Position numbers and translations under genes: made by a program. DNA of 64,000 bases, taken from Panacagrimonas sp046594215 (lineage in GTDB: Bacteria > Pseudomonadota > Gammaproteobacteria > Nevskiales > Nevskiaceae). The stretch is from contig JBKJPX010000084.1 of assembly GCA_046594215.1 (NCBI GenBank), forward strand, positions 30,027-94,026. The letters run 5' to 3'. Numbering within the stretch: the first letter of the stretch is position 1; every line of letters begins with the position of its first letter. Positions 46,730-56,716 of this stretch are shown piece by piece. The notes under the pieces are model-generated. The model did no database searches and was not told where the DNA came from. It worked only from the letters and a program-made list of their open reading frames with translations.

Positions 46730-47428
46730 GTGAACAAGCGACCTGTCCCGTCGGCCAAGCGCGGCGACGCGCCCAAGCCCAAGGCGCGCCGCTACGGCGG
46801 TGTGGACGCTGCTGAGCGGATCGCCGAACGGCGAACCCAATACCTCGCCGCAGGACTCGAGTGCTTCGGCACGCGTGGCTATCACGCCGTCACGGTCAAG
46901 GAACTCTGCGCCGAGGCGCAGCTCACGGAGCGCTACTTCTATGAATCCTTCGAGGACCGCGAAGCGCTGTTCGCCGCGGTCTACGAGGACCTGATCGGCC
47001 GGCTGCGCGAAGACTTCACCGCGGCTGCGATGCCCAAGGCCCCTGCGCTGGAAGAAATGGCGCGCGCCGGGCTCGGCAGCTTCATCCGCGGCCTGCACAA
47101 GGATCCGCGGCTGGGGCGGATCATCATGGTGGAAGTGCTGACCGTGAGCGCCGAAATGGAGCGGCGCGCCATGCGCGCCACCTTTGCGTTCGCCGACCTG
47201 ATCCGCCAGATGATGGTGGCGGCGCTACCGCGCGGCACGCGAATCCGTGAGGGCGTGGACCTGGACCTCGTCGCCACCGGGCTGATCGGGTCCTGCGTGC
47301 ACATCGCCATGCGCTGGATCGCAGGCGGTTATCATCAGCCCGCCAGGACCGTGATCGATACCGCCATGACGTTCTTCGAAGCCACCACCCGACAACTCGC
47401 CGGCGCCAAAGCGCCGCAGGCGCACTGA
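46730..47428 (+). CDS. TetR/AcrR family repressor of the BVMO-SDR-WS/DGAT operon
   Basis: This is a 232-residue transcriptional regulator. After a basic N-terminal tail, a helix-turn-helix spans about residues 35-80, with the recognition part KELCAEAQLTERYFYESFEDREALF. The C-terminal helical region would bind a ligand, probably lipid-like given the target operon. The GTG start at 46730 is 10 bases from the nearer operator. It is divergent from BVMO, a classic layout for local autoregulated repression. The metallohydrolase gene follows 5 bases after its stop and is probably co-transcribed. Confidence 0.9.
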   Translation: MNKRPVPSAKRGDAPKPKARRYGGVDAAERIAERRTQYLAAGLECFGTRGYHAVTVKELCAEAQLTERYFYESFEDREALFAAVYEDLIGRLREDFTAAAMPKAPALEEMARAGLGSFIRGLHKDPRLGRIIMVEVLTVSAEMERRAMRATFAFADLIRQMMVAALPRGTRIREGVDLDLVATGLIGSCVHIAMRWIAGGYHQPARTVIDTAMTFFEATTRQLAGAKAPQAH

Positions 47429-47433
47429 CGTCC

Positions 47434-48417
47434 ATGCGTTCGTTCTGGCGGTTCCTGATCATCGCCGTGCTGGCGCTCTCGGTGCTGCTCATCGCAGCCT
47501 GGTACGAACGTCCGGGCCTGGGCGAATACCACACCAACCTCATCCCGCGGCAGACGCAGGCGCATCCGCTCGCCTTGCGCGCCACCTGGCTGGGCGTGAC
47601 CGCGCTGCTGCTCACCGACGGCCGCCACGCCGTGATGATCGACCCCTTCTTCACGCGCCCGCCCGGGATCCTGTCGATGGCGTTCAACCGCGAGATCTCG
47701 CCCGACGAGACGAAGATCAAGGCCTGGCTGGACCGCCTGGCCGTGACCAAGCTCGACGCGGTGCTGATTTCGCATTCGCACTTCGACCATGCGATGGACG
47801 CCGGCGTCGTCGCACGCCTGACCGGGGCTCAGCTCGTAGGCTCCGAGAGCACGCTCAACATCGGACGCGGCGCGGGCCTGGACGAGACGCGGCTGGTGAA
47901 GGTCGATCCCGCGACACCGCTGAAGTTCGGCGATTTCGAAGTCAGCTTCATCGAGAGCGCGCATGCGGGCAAGACCGGCGGCAAGCCCACGGGCGACATC
48001 ACGCAGCCGCTGCGCCCGCCCGCCCATTACCTCGATTACAAGCTGGGCGGAACGTACTCGATCCTGATCACGCATCCGCAGGGCAGCCTGCTGCATCACG
48101 GCAGCGCCGGCTTCATCCCGGGCGCGCTCGACGGACATCATGCCGACGTCGCCTTCCTGGGTGTGGCGCTGATCGACGAGCTCGAACCCTACCTGCGCGA
48201 AACCGTGGATGCGGTCGGCGCCACGCGCGTGATCCCGATGCACTGGGACGACTTCACAAAGCCCCTCGACGGCGACCTCGTGCCGATTCCCTTCCTCGTG
48301 CACCTCGACGAGTTCTTCGCCGGCATGCGCAGCCTGCGCCCCTCGCTGAAGGTGCAGACGATGCTGCCGGACCGCACGGTGACCTTGTTCGAGGCCCGCA
48401 ACCGCGCCGAGCAGTAG
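47434..48417 (+). CDS. Membrane-anchored MBL-fold metallohydrolase
   Basis: This is a 327-residue metallo-beta-lactamase-fold protein. An N-terminal helix (about 7-23, FLIIAVLALSVLLIAAW) anchors it, placing the enzyme in the periplasm. The metal motif is ISHSHFDHAMD (H114, H116, D118, H119), with later H in ESAHAG and PMHWDD. It resembles the UlaG/RomA-like group rather than the YcbL protein elsewhere in this window. It shares the tetR transcript, so it may act on the same lipid, lactone or ester chemistry as the divergent operon; this is inferred from position only. Confidence 0.82.
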   Translation: MRSFWRFLIIAVLALSVLLIAAWYERPGLGEYHTNLIPRQTQAHPLALRATWLGVTALLLTDGRHAVMIDPFFTRPPGILSMAFNREISPDETKIKAWLDRLAVTKLDAVLISHSHFDHAMDAGVVARLTGAQLVGSESTLNIGRGAGLDETRLVKVDPATPLKFGDFEVSFIESAHAGKTGGKPTGDITQPLRPPAHYLDYKLGGTYSILITHPQGSLLHHGSAGFIPGALDGHHADVAFLGVALIDELEPYLRETVDAVGATRVIPMHWDDFTKPLDGDLVPIPFLVHLDEFFAGMRSLRPSLKVQTMLPDRTVTLFEARNRAEQ

Positions 48418-48607
48418 GGAAGAAGGCCGCGCTGCGTTCGACTTTTCTGGCCGATCGTCCGCCTGCGCTCTTGAACTCCCGCTTCGCGGCAGAATCGAAG
48501 GACGGACGGTCACACAGGTGGCCGACCACCCTCCGCGCCGACGGCACGCGCTCTGACATCACCGGGCGCCAGCCGCTTCGCGCATCGTCTGCTCATGGAG
48601 AAAGAAC

Positions 48608-49234
48608 ATGGCCCTGGAATGCGATCTTCCGACTGCCTCGCGCAGCGCACCGCACCACAAATTTCCTGATCCTCCGGAGGACCTGCCCGCGAGCGGGGCC
48701 TCGCAAAGCGTCGTGCTCGCCGGCGGCTGCTTCTGGTGTACCGAGGCGGTATACCGCCAGCTCGACGGCGTGACGAACGTGACGTCCGGCTACTCCGGCG
48801 ACGAGGAGGCGAAGGCCAACTACGAGATCGTCTGCTCAGGCCGGACCGAGCACGCCGAGGCGATCAGGATCGACTACGACCCGTCGCACATCAGCTTTGG
48901 CCGGCTGCTCAAGGTCTTCTTCAGCGCCGCGCATAATCCCACCCAGGTCGACCGCCAGGGCAACGACAGCGGCCGCCAGTACCGGTCCGCGATCTTCTAC
49001 GCCGACGACGAGCAGAAACGCGTCGCCGAGGCCTATATCCGCGCGCTCGACGCGGCGAAGGTGTTCCGGGCGCCCATCGCGACGAAGCTCGAACCGCTCG
49101 GCGCGTTCTACAAGGCCGAGGCCTACCACCAGGACTACGCCGCTCGGAACCCCTACCAGCCGTACATCACCGGGGTGTCGATGCCCAAGGTCGAGAAGAC
49201 ACGCCAGTACTTCCCCGACCAGCTCAAGGCCTGA
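48608..49234 (+). CDS. msrA: Peptide-methionine (S)-S-oxide reductase MsrA
   Basis: This 208-residue enzyme reduces methionine S-sulfoxide in proteins. The active site is GGCFWCTE, with catalytic C41 and a second cysteine C44. Other family blocks are SGYSGDEEAKANYEIVCSGRTEHAEAI, the HNPTQVDRQGNDSGRQYRSAIFY segment and YHQDY near the end. GGAGAAAG lies 5 bases before ATG 48608. It stands alone and converges on the cytochrome operon. No MsrB lies nearby. Confidence 0.95.
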   Translation: MALECDLPTASRSAPHHKFPDPPEDLPASGASQSVVLAGGCFWCTEAVYRQLDGVTNVTSGYSGDEEAKANYEIVCSGRTEHAEAIRIDYDPSHISFGRLLKVFFSAAHNPTQVDRQGNDSGRQYRSAIFYADDEQKRVAEAYIRALDAAKVFRAPIATKLEPLGAFYKAEAYHQDYAARNPYQPYITGVSMPKVEKTRQYFPDQLKA

Positions 49235-49285
49235 GCGTCCGACGCGTCACCGGCGCTGCCGCAGTGCGCCGACTGACTGCGTCGG

Positions 49286-50581
49286 TCACCACAGCGGACC
49301 GGTGCGCTGCCGCTTCACTTCGAAGTCGGGCACCGGGCTGGCGGCGTTCCCCCATGAACTGCGGGCAAACGTGAGGATGTCGGCGATCTCGATGTCCGTG
49401 AGCTGCGCGTAATACGGCGGCATGCCATAGGGCCGGGGGTTGGCGGCGGTGCCCGGCGCGTAACCCCCGTAGAGCACCGCGCGGATCGGGTTCACGGTGG
49501 ATTCCATCGCGATCGCGCGATTGCCGGCCAGCGCCGGCGCCGAGGCCCCGCCTCCCTCGCCCTGCTTGCCGTGGCACTCGGCGCAATGCTCGGCATAACC
49601 GCGCGCGCCGCGTTCCAGTGCCGCCCTGCGTCCGCGCTCCGATGGGAAGTCCACGACGCGGGTCGGCGCGACATGGCGGTCCGGCTGCGCGCGCAGGTAG
49701 GTTGCCATCGCACGGAGGTCGTCCACGTCCAGGTGCTGCAGGCTGTCGTATACGACCTCCGCCATCGGCCCCATCGCGGTGGCCTGCGTCGACACGCCGT
49801 CGTGCAGCAGCGTCACGACTTCGTCCTCGCTCCAGTTCGACACGCCGGCCTCGGCGCTCGCATCCAGTGACGGTGCATACCAGTTCAGGATCACGCCACC
49901 GGCCGGATTGTGCCGGCGGGCCACCGCGCCCAGCGCGTTGCGCGCCTCGTGGCAGGCGCCGCAATGCCCGAGTCCCTGCACGAGGTAGGCGCCGCGATTC
50001 CAGCGCTCGTCCTCGGCCGTGTCCATCTCGTACACGCCCGGCTGGAAGAACAGCGCGCGCCACGCGACGAGCAGCCAGCGCTGGTCGTAGGGAAACTTCA
50101 GCTCGTGCGGATGATTGGGCCGCGACGCGGGCACGATGCTGCGCAGGTAGGCGTGCAGTGCGTTGGCGTCGGCGCGGGCGAGCTTGGTGTAGTGCGTGTA
50201 CGGAAACGCGGGGTAGAGCGGCGCACCGCCGGGGCGCTTGCCTTCGTGCAGCGCGTGCCAGAAATCGTCTTCGCTCCAGCGGCCGATGCCGGTTACGTCG
50301 TCGGGCGTGATGTTGGGCGAGTGGAAGACCCCGAACGGCGTCGGGATCTCGCGGCCGCCGGCATAGGCGGCGCCGCCGCGCGTCGTGTGGCATCCGCGGC
50401 AATTCGCGGCCGTGGCGAGATAGGCGCCGCGTTCGATGGCATCGCCACGCCCGCCCGCAATCTGCGGCACCGGTGGATCGGCGGGACCATGATCGCCGTG
50501 CAGGCCGAGCCAGGCCGCGAGCAAAAGGCCGGCGATGCCGGCGAGCAGCAGGCCCAGCAACCACCGCTTCGTGCGGCTCAT
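49286..50581 (-). CDS. Membrane-anchored tri-haem cytochrome c
   Basis: This is a 431-residue c-type cytochrome with three CxxCH haem sites at C61/C64/H65 (CRGCH), C207/C210/H211 (CGACH) and C333/C336/H337 (CAECH). A single N-terminal helix (residues 7-26) serves as anchor or uncleaved signal. The three-domain layout resembles the cytochrome subunit of membrane alcohol/aldehyde dehydrogenases, which pass electrons to ubiquinone or an oxidase. No dehydrogenase subunit is adjacent. Its ATG overlaps the stop of the di-haem gene (ATGA), so the two are translated together. Confidence 0.9.
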   Translation of the reverse strand: MSRTKRWLLGLLLAGIAGLLLAAWLGLHGDHGPADPPVPQIAGGRGDAIERGAYLATAANCRGCHTTRGGAAYAGGREIPTPFGVFHSPNITPDDVTGIGRWSEDDFWHALHEGKRPGGAPLYPAFPYTHYTKLARADANALHAYLRSIVPASRPNHPHELKFPYDQRWLLVAWRALFFQPGVYEMDTAEDERWNRGAYLVQGLGHCGACHEARNALGAVARRHNPAGGVILNWYAPSLDASAEAGVSNWSEDEVVTLLHDGVSTQATAMGPMAEVVYDSLQHLDVDDLRAMATYLRAQPDRHVAPTRVVDFPSERGRRAALERGARGYAEHCAECHGKQGEGGGASAPALAGNRAIAMESTVNPIRAVLYGGYAPGTAANPRPYGMPPYYAQLTDIEIADILTFARSSWGNAASPVPDFEVKRQRTGPLW

Positions 50582-51279
50582 GAACGCGGCTCCAGGCTAC
50601 CGCAGCGCAGCGGCAGCGCTCCCAGCGGCTCGTGGCTGGGCGCCGAAGGCACCGGCACCGGCTGCGACGCCAGCCAGGCGGACACGGCATCGACATCCTC
50701 GGGCCTCAGTCGCTGCGCGATGACGGCCATGCAGTCCGGCACGCGCGCCTGTCGCAGGTGTTCACGCCAGCTTCCGAGCTGCGCAATCAGGTAATCGTGC
50801 GGCAAGCCCAGCAGGCCCGGCACCGCGGGCGCGACGCCCGTGAGACGCTCACCGTGGCAGGCGCTGCAGGCCGGCAGTTCGCGCGTGGCATCGCCCTGCC
50901 GCGCCAGCCGTTCGCCGAGCGCGAGCACCGCGGGTTCGCGGTCGCTGCGCACCGGCGCCGGATAAGGCAGCTCCACGCGCGCGAAGTGCTCCGCCATTTC
51001 CTGCAGGTAGGCGTCGCCCTGGCGGTCGAGCAGGTAGCTCATCTCGGCGTGCGGGCGACGGCCTTCGCGAAAATTCCGCAGCTGCTCGAAGAGATAACCG
51101 CCCGGCTTGCCCGCGATGCGCGGGAAGAAACCATCCGGCGTGGCGCGCCCCTGCTCGCCGTGGCAGGCCACGCAGGGTTGCACGCGCCGATCGAAGTTTT
51201 CGCTGTGCGCCGTCGTCACGGCGGCGAGCAGCGCGGTGGCAACCGCGAGCAGTCTCCCCGTGGCGCGCCCGAGGCTCAT
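50578..51279 (-). CDS. Di-haem cytochrome c (c4-like)
   Basis: This 233-residue exported protein has a signal peptide at about residues 1-25 (LLAVATALLAAVTTAHS) and two haem motifs, CVACH (C36-H40) and CSACH (C138-H142). Each sits in a similar half with a FPRIAGKPGGYLFEQLRNFREG-type sequence, so it is a tandem-domain cytochrome of the c4 kind, working as a periplasmic electron carrier. It overlaps the DUF2970 gene by 4 bases upstream and the tri-haem gene by 4 downstream. A longer reading frame extending to about 51765 is unsupported. Confidence 0.88.
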   Translation of the reverse strand: MSLGRATGRLLAVATALLAAVTTAHSENFDRRVQPCVACHGEQGRATPDGFFPRIAGKPGGYLFEQLRNFREGRRPHAEMSYLLDRQGDAYLQEMAEHFARVELPYPAPVRSDREPAVLALGERLARQGDATRELPACSACHGERLTGVAPAVPGLLGLPHDYLIAQLGSWREHLRQARVPDCMAVIAQRLRPEDVDAVSAWLASQPVPVPSAPSHEPLGALPLRCGSLEPRS

Positions 51280-51521
51280 CCGGCGGTGGCGACCCGGCCC
51301 AGGATCAGGTGCACCACGCCGAGCAGGATCAGGGCGAACGTGGCGGTCAGCGCCACGGCCACCACAAAGAACAGGACCGGCGACCCGTGCGAAAAATCGC
51401 GCTCGCGGTTGCGCGAGCCCTGCACGCCGAAGAAGGCCGACAGCACGCTGACGATCGTCGCCAGCAGGCCGACGCGCTTTCTGCGGCCGGACGCGGGAAC
51501 CGAGGCCGCATTGCTTTTCAT
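51276..51521 (-). CDS. DUF2970 small membrane protein
   Basis: This 81-residue protein has one clear transmembrane helix near the C-terminus (SPVLFFVVAVALTATFALILL) and a hydrophobic N-terminal segment, LLATIVSVLSAFFGVQGSRNRERDF, matching DUF2970. That family often lies near cytochrome oxidase genes, which fits the two cytochromes following here. ATG 51521 is selected because GGAG lies six bases upstream; upstream in-frame starts at 51533 and 51545 lack one. It leads the three-gene cytochrome operon. Function is unknown. Confidence 0.8.
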   Translation of the reverse strand: MKSNAASVPASGRRKRVGLLATIVSVLSAFFGVQGSRNRERDFSHGSPVLFFVVAVALTATFALILLGVVHLILGRVATAG

Positions 51522-51640
51522 CGCCGACTCCATCGGGTTGAACACGCTTCATGATAGGGACCGGCCCCGCGGCCCCGGCAGGTACAGATGCCGCAGAATC
51601 CGCGCGTAGCAGTTTTCGATCCTCCGCCGCGCCCTCCTTC

Positions 51641-53031
51641 ATGAGCCTGTACGAACAACTCGCCGAGGAAGTGGACCAGATGATCGCGACGGGCGCGCTC
51701 AAGCCCGGCGACCGCCTGCCCTCGGTCCGCACCCTGCGCAGCCGGCGCGCCGTGAGCCAGGCCACGGTCCTGCAGGCCTACGCGCTGCTCGAAGCGCGCG
51801 GCAGGATCCAGAGCCGCCCCCGCTCCGGCTATTTCGTGTTACCGACGGCGATCGCGACGCCCGCCGCGGCGCGCGACCCCGTGGCGGTGCCGGTGGATGT
51901 CTCCGAGCTCGTGTTCCACATCCTGGGCGCTACGCGCGAGCGCCGGCTGCTGCCCTTCGGCTCCGCGTTTCCGAGCCCGCTGCTGTTTCCGTTCGATGCC
52001 CTCGCCGCCTCGCTGTCACGCAGCACGCGCGCGCTGGATCCCTGGACCACGGTGACCGACCTGCCGCCGGGCAGCTTCGCGCTGCGAAGCGAGATCGCGC
52101 GTCGATACCTGAGTTCGGGCGTGGAAGTCGGCGTCGATGGCATCCTGGTCACCAATGGCGCGATGGAGGCGCTGAACCTGTGTCTGCAGGCCGTGACTCG
52201 TCCCGGCGACGTCGTGGCCATCGAATCGCCCGCGTTCTACGGCGCGCTGCAGGCCATCGAACGCCTGGGCCTGCGCGCCGCCGAGGTCCGCACCGATCCG
52301 GTCGACGGCATCGACCTCGAATCGCTGCACGAGGTGCTCGACGCCCAGCCCGTGGCCGCCTGCTGGTTCATGAGCAGTTTCCAGAACCCGACCGGCGCCA
52401 CCGTGCCCGAAGCAAGGCGCCCGCAGGTCGTGGCGCTGCTGGCGGAACGCGGCATTCCGCTGATCGAGGACGACGTCTACGCCGAGCTCTACTACGGCAC
52501 GCGCGCGCCGCGCCCCTACAAGTGCTTCGACACGCAGGGGCTGGTCCTGCACTGCGGCGGTTTCGCCAAGTGCCTGGCACCCGGCTGGCGCATCGGCTGG
52601 GTCGCCGGCGGTCGCTACGCGCAGGCGCTGGAACGCCTGAAGACGACGAGCAGCCTGGCCACGAACATCCCGTCGCAGGAGGGCCTGGCGGATTACCTCG
52701 GCGGGGGGCGCCGCTACGAGGCGCACCTGCGTCGCCTGCGACGCCGGCTCGCCTCGCAGCAGGAGGAGATGCTCGCCGCCGTGGCGCGACACTTCCCGGA
52801 GGGCACGCGCGCGACGCGCGCCCAGGGCGGCTATTTCACCTGGGTCGAACTGCCCGCGCACGTCGACTCGCTCGAGCTGCATCGCGTGGCGGCGGCCGAA
52901 GGCATCGGCCTGTCACCCGGTCCGATGTTCTCGCCGCGTCGCGCTTACGGAAACTGCCTGCGGCTCAACCACGGCCATCCCTGGGACGCGGACCTTCGCG
53001 CCGGCATCGCGCGTCTGGGCGCACTCGCGCG

Positions 53032-53044
<13 letters not shown>
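51641..53044 (+). CDS. MocR-type GntR/aminotransferase transcriptional regulator
   Basis: This 467-residue protein fuses a winged-helix GntR domain (residues 1-75: LYEQLAEEVDQMIATGALKPGDRLPSVRTL, then VSQATVLQAYALLEARG) to a fold-type I aminotransferase domain. The PLP lysine is K310 in GGFAKCLAPGWRIG. Regulators of this class sense PLP or an amino-acid intermediate; PdxR and GabR are the known models, while the target here is unknown. ATG 51641 starts the GntR domain directly; a 30-residue frame extension is not conserved in style. Its 3' end overlaps the convergent sterol-desaturase gene by 13 bases. Confidence 0.9.
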
Positions 53045-53946
<902 letters not shown>

Positions 53947-54022
53947 CGCGGCATTGTGGGGCCAGGCCGCGGACCGGAGAATCGTCCGCAGGGGTGAAAG
54001 AACACCAGGAGAGACCCGCCGC

Positions 54023-55228
54023 ATGGATGCTGCCGAGCGCTTCGCCGCGCACTTCGTTGCGGAACTCAAGGCCGAGGGCCGCGACGCGGCGTTCATCGCA
54101 CGTCACGCCTGGCGGCCCACCCCCCTCTCCTCACTCGCGATCCTGGGCGTCGACCGGGATCGCGACCTGGCCAAGCTGGCGTTTCGCGAAGGCGAGATCG
54201 AGACTCTGGCCTCGACGGCGGGCTTTTCGCCGCTGGACGCGGCGTTCTACGCGCGACAGAAGATCGTGCTCGTCGTGGTGCCCGGCTTCACGCACGAGAC
54301 GCTGCGCAACTACGCGTGGCACGAGCAGATCCAGCGACCCGATTCGCCGCACCACGTCGTGATGCTGCACGCGCCCGAAAGCGGCCAGCCGATGCGCGAA
54401 CAGGAATTCGCGCTCGGCAATGGCCTCAAGGTCCTGTACCTGCGCTATCCCCGCTCGAACGCCGACTCGCCCCACATCGTGCCGGCGATGTTCTCGATGC
54501 TGCGCGACAGCACCACCCTGGCCGGCTGGATCGCCGAAGGCCGCCGCCTGGTCTTCGTCGGATACTCCTATGGCTCGCCGCTGTCGCTCGAACTGCTTGC
54601 CGCGATGAACTCGGGCGAGTTGCCCGGCCAGGAGCTGCTGTCGAAGACGCAGGCTTTCGTCGGCATGTGCGGCGCCATCGGCGGTTCGTACCTGGCCGAC
54701 GACGTGATCGCCGACAAGCCGCGCTTGTTCTCCATGCACCGGCTGATCGCCTTCTGCGCGCGCCACCCCTTCGTGGCGAAACTCGTAGGCCTGGGGACGC
54801 CGCAGCTGCTGGGCGACATGGAAGGCGGCGTGCGGGCCCTGGGCCACGAGGTCCGCCAGTCGCGTTTGCGCGAGCTCGCGCCGAAGCTGCCGGCGCAGCT
54901 CCACTACTTCTCGATCGCCGCCGTGATGCCGATGGCCGACTACCGGCGTCGCTGGTGGCAGTTCAATCTCGACGACTACACGATGTACCGGCAGGCGCAG
55001 ATCACCGATGCGATCACGGTCTACCAGGACGGACAGGTCGCGCTGCCGGACAACCTGATTCCCGATGCGCCGCAAATTCCCGCCGAGCGCCGCACGCACC
55101 TGGGCGCGGTACGCACGCATCACTGGGGCGTGAGCTACCGGACGTTCAACCTGGGGCGGAACCGGTTTCCGAGGCCGGCGTTCTATCGCGCGCTGATCCG
55201 GACGGTCAGCGAGGAACTGACCCCATAG
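54023..55228 (+). CDS. Uncharacterised alpha/beta hydrolase
   Basis: This is a 401-residue protein with a hydrolase core: VLVVVPGFTHETLRNYAW (oxyanion region, 82-99) and the nucleophile elbow FVGYSYGSPLS with S182. Later segments rich in charged and aromatic residues could hold the acid and His, for example RTHHWGVSYRTFN near residue 375. No signal peptide is seen. AGGAGA lies upstream of ATG 54023. It is divergent from the sterol-desaturase gene with a 76-base gap. I do not recognise a specific family; a lipase or esterase role is inferred from the elbow only. Confidence 0.65.
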   Translation: MDAAERFAAHFVAELKAEGRDAAFIARHAWRPTPLSSLAILGVDRDRDLAKLAFREGEIETLASTAGFSPLDAAFYARQKIVLVVVPGFTHETLRNYAWHEQIQRPDSPHHVVMLHAPESGQPMREQEFALGNGLKVLYLRYPRSNADSPHIVPAMFSMLRDSTTLAGWIAEGRRLVFVGYSYGSPLSLELLAAMNSGELPGQELLSKTQAFVGMCGAIGGSYLADDVIADKPRLFSMHRLIAFCARHPFVAKLVGLGTPQLLGDMEGGVRALGHEVRQSRLRELAPKLPAQLHYFSIAAVMPMADYRRRWWQFNLDDYTMYRQAQITDAITVYQDGQVALPDNLIPDAPQIPAERRTHLGAVRTHHWGVSYRTFNLGRNRFPRPAFYRALIRTVSEELTP

Positions 55229-55252
55229 CGCGGGCGGTCCGCACGATGCGGA

Positions 55253-55699
55253 TCAGCGCGCGTTCCTGAACGCCTCGTCGCGCCTGCGATCCCGCTCGGT
55301 CCATTCGGGAAAGCGCGGCTTCTGCCGCGCCACGCTGACGACGAGCCACGCCAGCCAGGTCAGGCTCGCGAGCGCGAGTCCCGCGCGAACCCAGAACTCC
55401 GCGACCGACTCCGATACCACCCTGGCACCGTCGGGCAGCACCGTGACCGTGACGACCTTCGGCTCGGACAGCAAGGACGGGAACAACACGTAGGCCTTCC
55501 AGCCCTCGCGCCCGCCGTCGGGCGTCTTGTCGCGCTGGTTGGACTTGCGCAGGTCGGTCGCGACCAGGCGCGGCGTCTGGTGCTCCTCGTGTTCGTAGGT
55601 GGCGAGCGCGGTCTCGTGGACCGGCCACAGCAGGCAGGTTCCGAGCATCAGCAGGTACAGGGGCGGCAACGCCATGAACACGAACAGGAGCGCTCGCAT
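55253..55699 (-). CDS. Two-helix membrane protein, unknown function
   Basis: This 148-residue protein has an N-terminal helix (about 3-25, LLFVFMALPPLYLLMLGTCLLW), a soluble middle of about 75 residues likely exposed to the periplasm, a second helix (about 105-124), and a charged C-terminal tail. I see no known motif. ATG 55699 is used; an earlier extension of the frame is antisense-like filler. It is read from the class II aldolase-like gene, 32 bases upstream, and is probably in its transcript. Confidence 0.6.
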   Translation of the reverse strand: MRALLFVFMALPPLYLLMLGTCLLWPVHETALATYEHEEHQTPRLVATDLRKSNQRDKTPDGGREGWKAYVLFPSLLSEPKVVTVTVLPDGARVVSESVAEFWVRAGLALASLTWLAWLVVSVARQKPRFPEWTERDRRRDEAFRNAR

Positions 55700-55731
55700 A
55701 CAGCGCCTCGCCCTGTCCGCAGCCCCGCTTG

Positions 55732-56508
55732 CTACTCGCGGTACCCGGGATTCCGGCGATCCAGCTTGCGCAGCAACCCCGGCCATGCGAGCAGCCCGAA
55801 CTGGCCGCGTGTCGCCATGTCCATCTGCTCGTCGATGTTGTCGAGCACGCTCTGCGGCACGGTACCCAGCTCGCCGCCGCCGGCCTGCGCACGGACCTGG
55901 ATCATGCAGGCCGCCTCCAGGTAATACATGCGCATGAACGCGTCCGCGCAGTTCTTTCCCATCGCCAGCAGTCCGTGGTTGCGCAGCATCATCGACCACT
56001 TCGTGCCGAGGTCGGCCACCAGGCGCGGCTTCTCGTCCTCGTAGAGCGCGATGCCCTCGTAGTCGTGGTACGCGAGCGATGCGCCGGCGATCACCGCGGT
56101 CTGCGAGAGCGGCAGCAGGCCGTCCTTCTGTGCGGATACCGCCACGCCGTTGATCGAATGCGTGTGCAGGGCGCAGACCACGTCTTCACGCGCGGCGTGG
56201 ATCGCGGAATGGATTGTGAAACCGGCCGGGTTGATGTCGTACGGCGAGTCCGTCACCTTCCTGCCGTCCAGATCGATCTTCACCAGCGAGGACGCGGTGA
56301 TCTCCTCGAACATCCAGCCATAGGGATTGATCAGGAAGTGGTGATCGGCGCCGGGCAGGCGCGCTGAGATGTGCGTGAACACCAGGTCGTCCCATCCGAA
56401 CAGGGCGACCAGGCGGTAAGCGGCGGCGAGATCGACGCGAAGGTCCCACTCTTCCTTCGACACCTGGTCACGCACGCTGGGGGTGCTGGGCTTGAGCACG
56501 GCATTCAT
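55732..56508 (-). CDS. Class II aldolase/adducin family protein
   Basis: This 258-residue protein has the class II aldolase/adducin fold. The metal-binding histidines are visible: H115 and H117 in CALHTHSING and H178 in LRNHGLL. The position that holds the catalytic glutamate in fuculose-phosphate aldolase, just before the HSAIH-like helix, appears here as PAGFTIHSAIH with no Glu, so true aldolase activity is doubtful. Adducin-like members of this family are common in lipid- and ketone-degrading bacteria and mostly uncharacterised. It is divergent from the serine-hydrolase gene. Confidence 0.85.
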   Translation of the reverse strand: MNAVLKPSTPSVRDQVSKEEWDLRVDLAAAYRLVALFGWDDLVFTHISARLPGADHHFLINPYGWMFEEITASSLVKIDLDGRKVTDSPYDINPAGFTIHSAIHAAREDVVCALHTHSINGVAVSAQKDGLLPLSQTAVIAGASLAYHDYEGIALYEDEKPRLVADLGTKWSMMLRNHGLLAMGKNCADAFMRMYYLEAACMIQVRAQAGGGELGTVPQSVLDNIDEQMDMATRGQFGLLAWPGLLRKLDRRNPGYRE

Positions 56509-56716
56509 GTTCTGGGTTTCCTCGACAGGCGCGGCATACGGCGCAGGGTCGTACTGTAATCCATCAAATCGGGCACGGCGGATGCGGCGGCCGTCGCCGG
56601 CCGGGGACCACGCCCGCCCCCCGTGGCGCAGCCGACATTGACCCTCTGGGCGCCAGGCCCTGCAATCGCGGCCTCTTGCGCCGGCACGGCGTCCAAAAAA
56701 CTTTCTCCCCTAGCGC

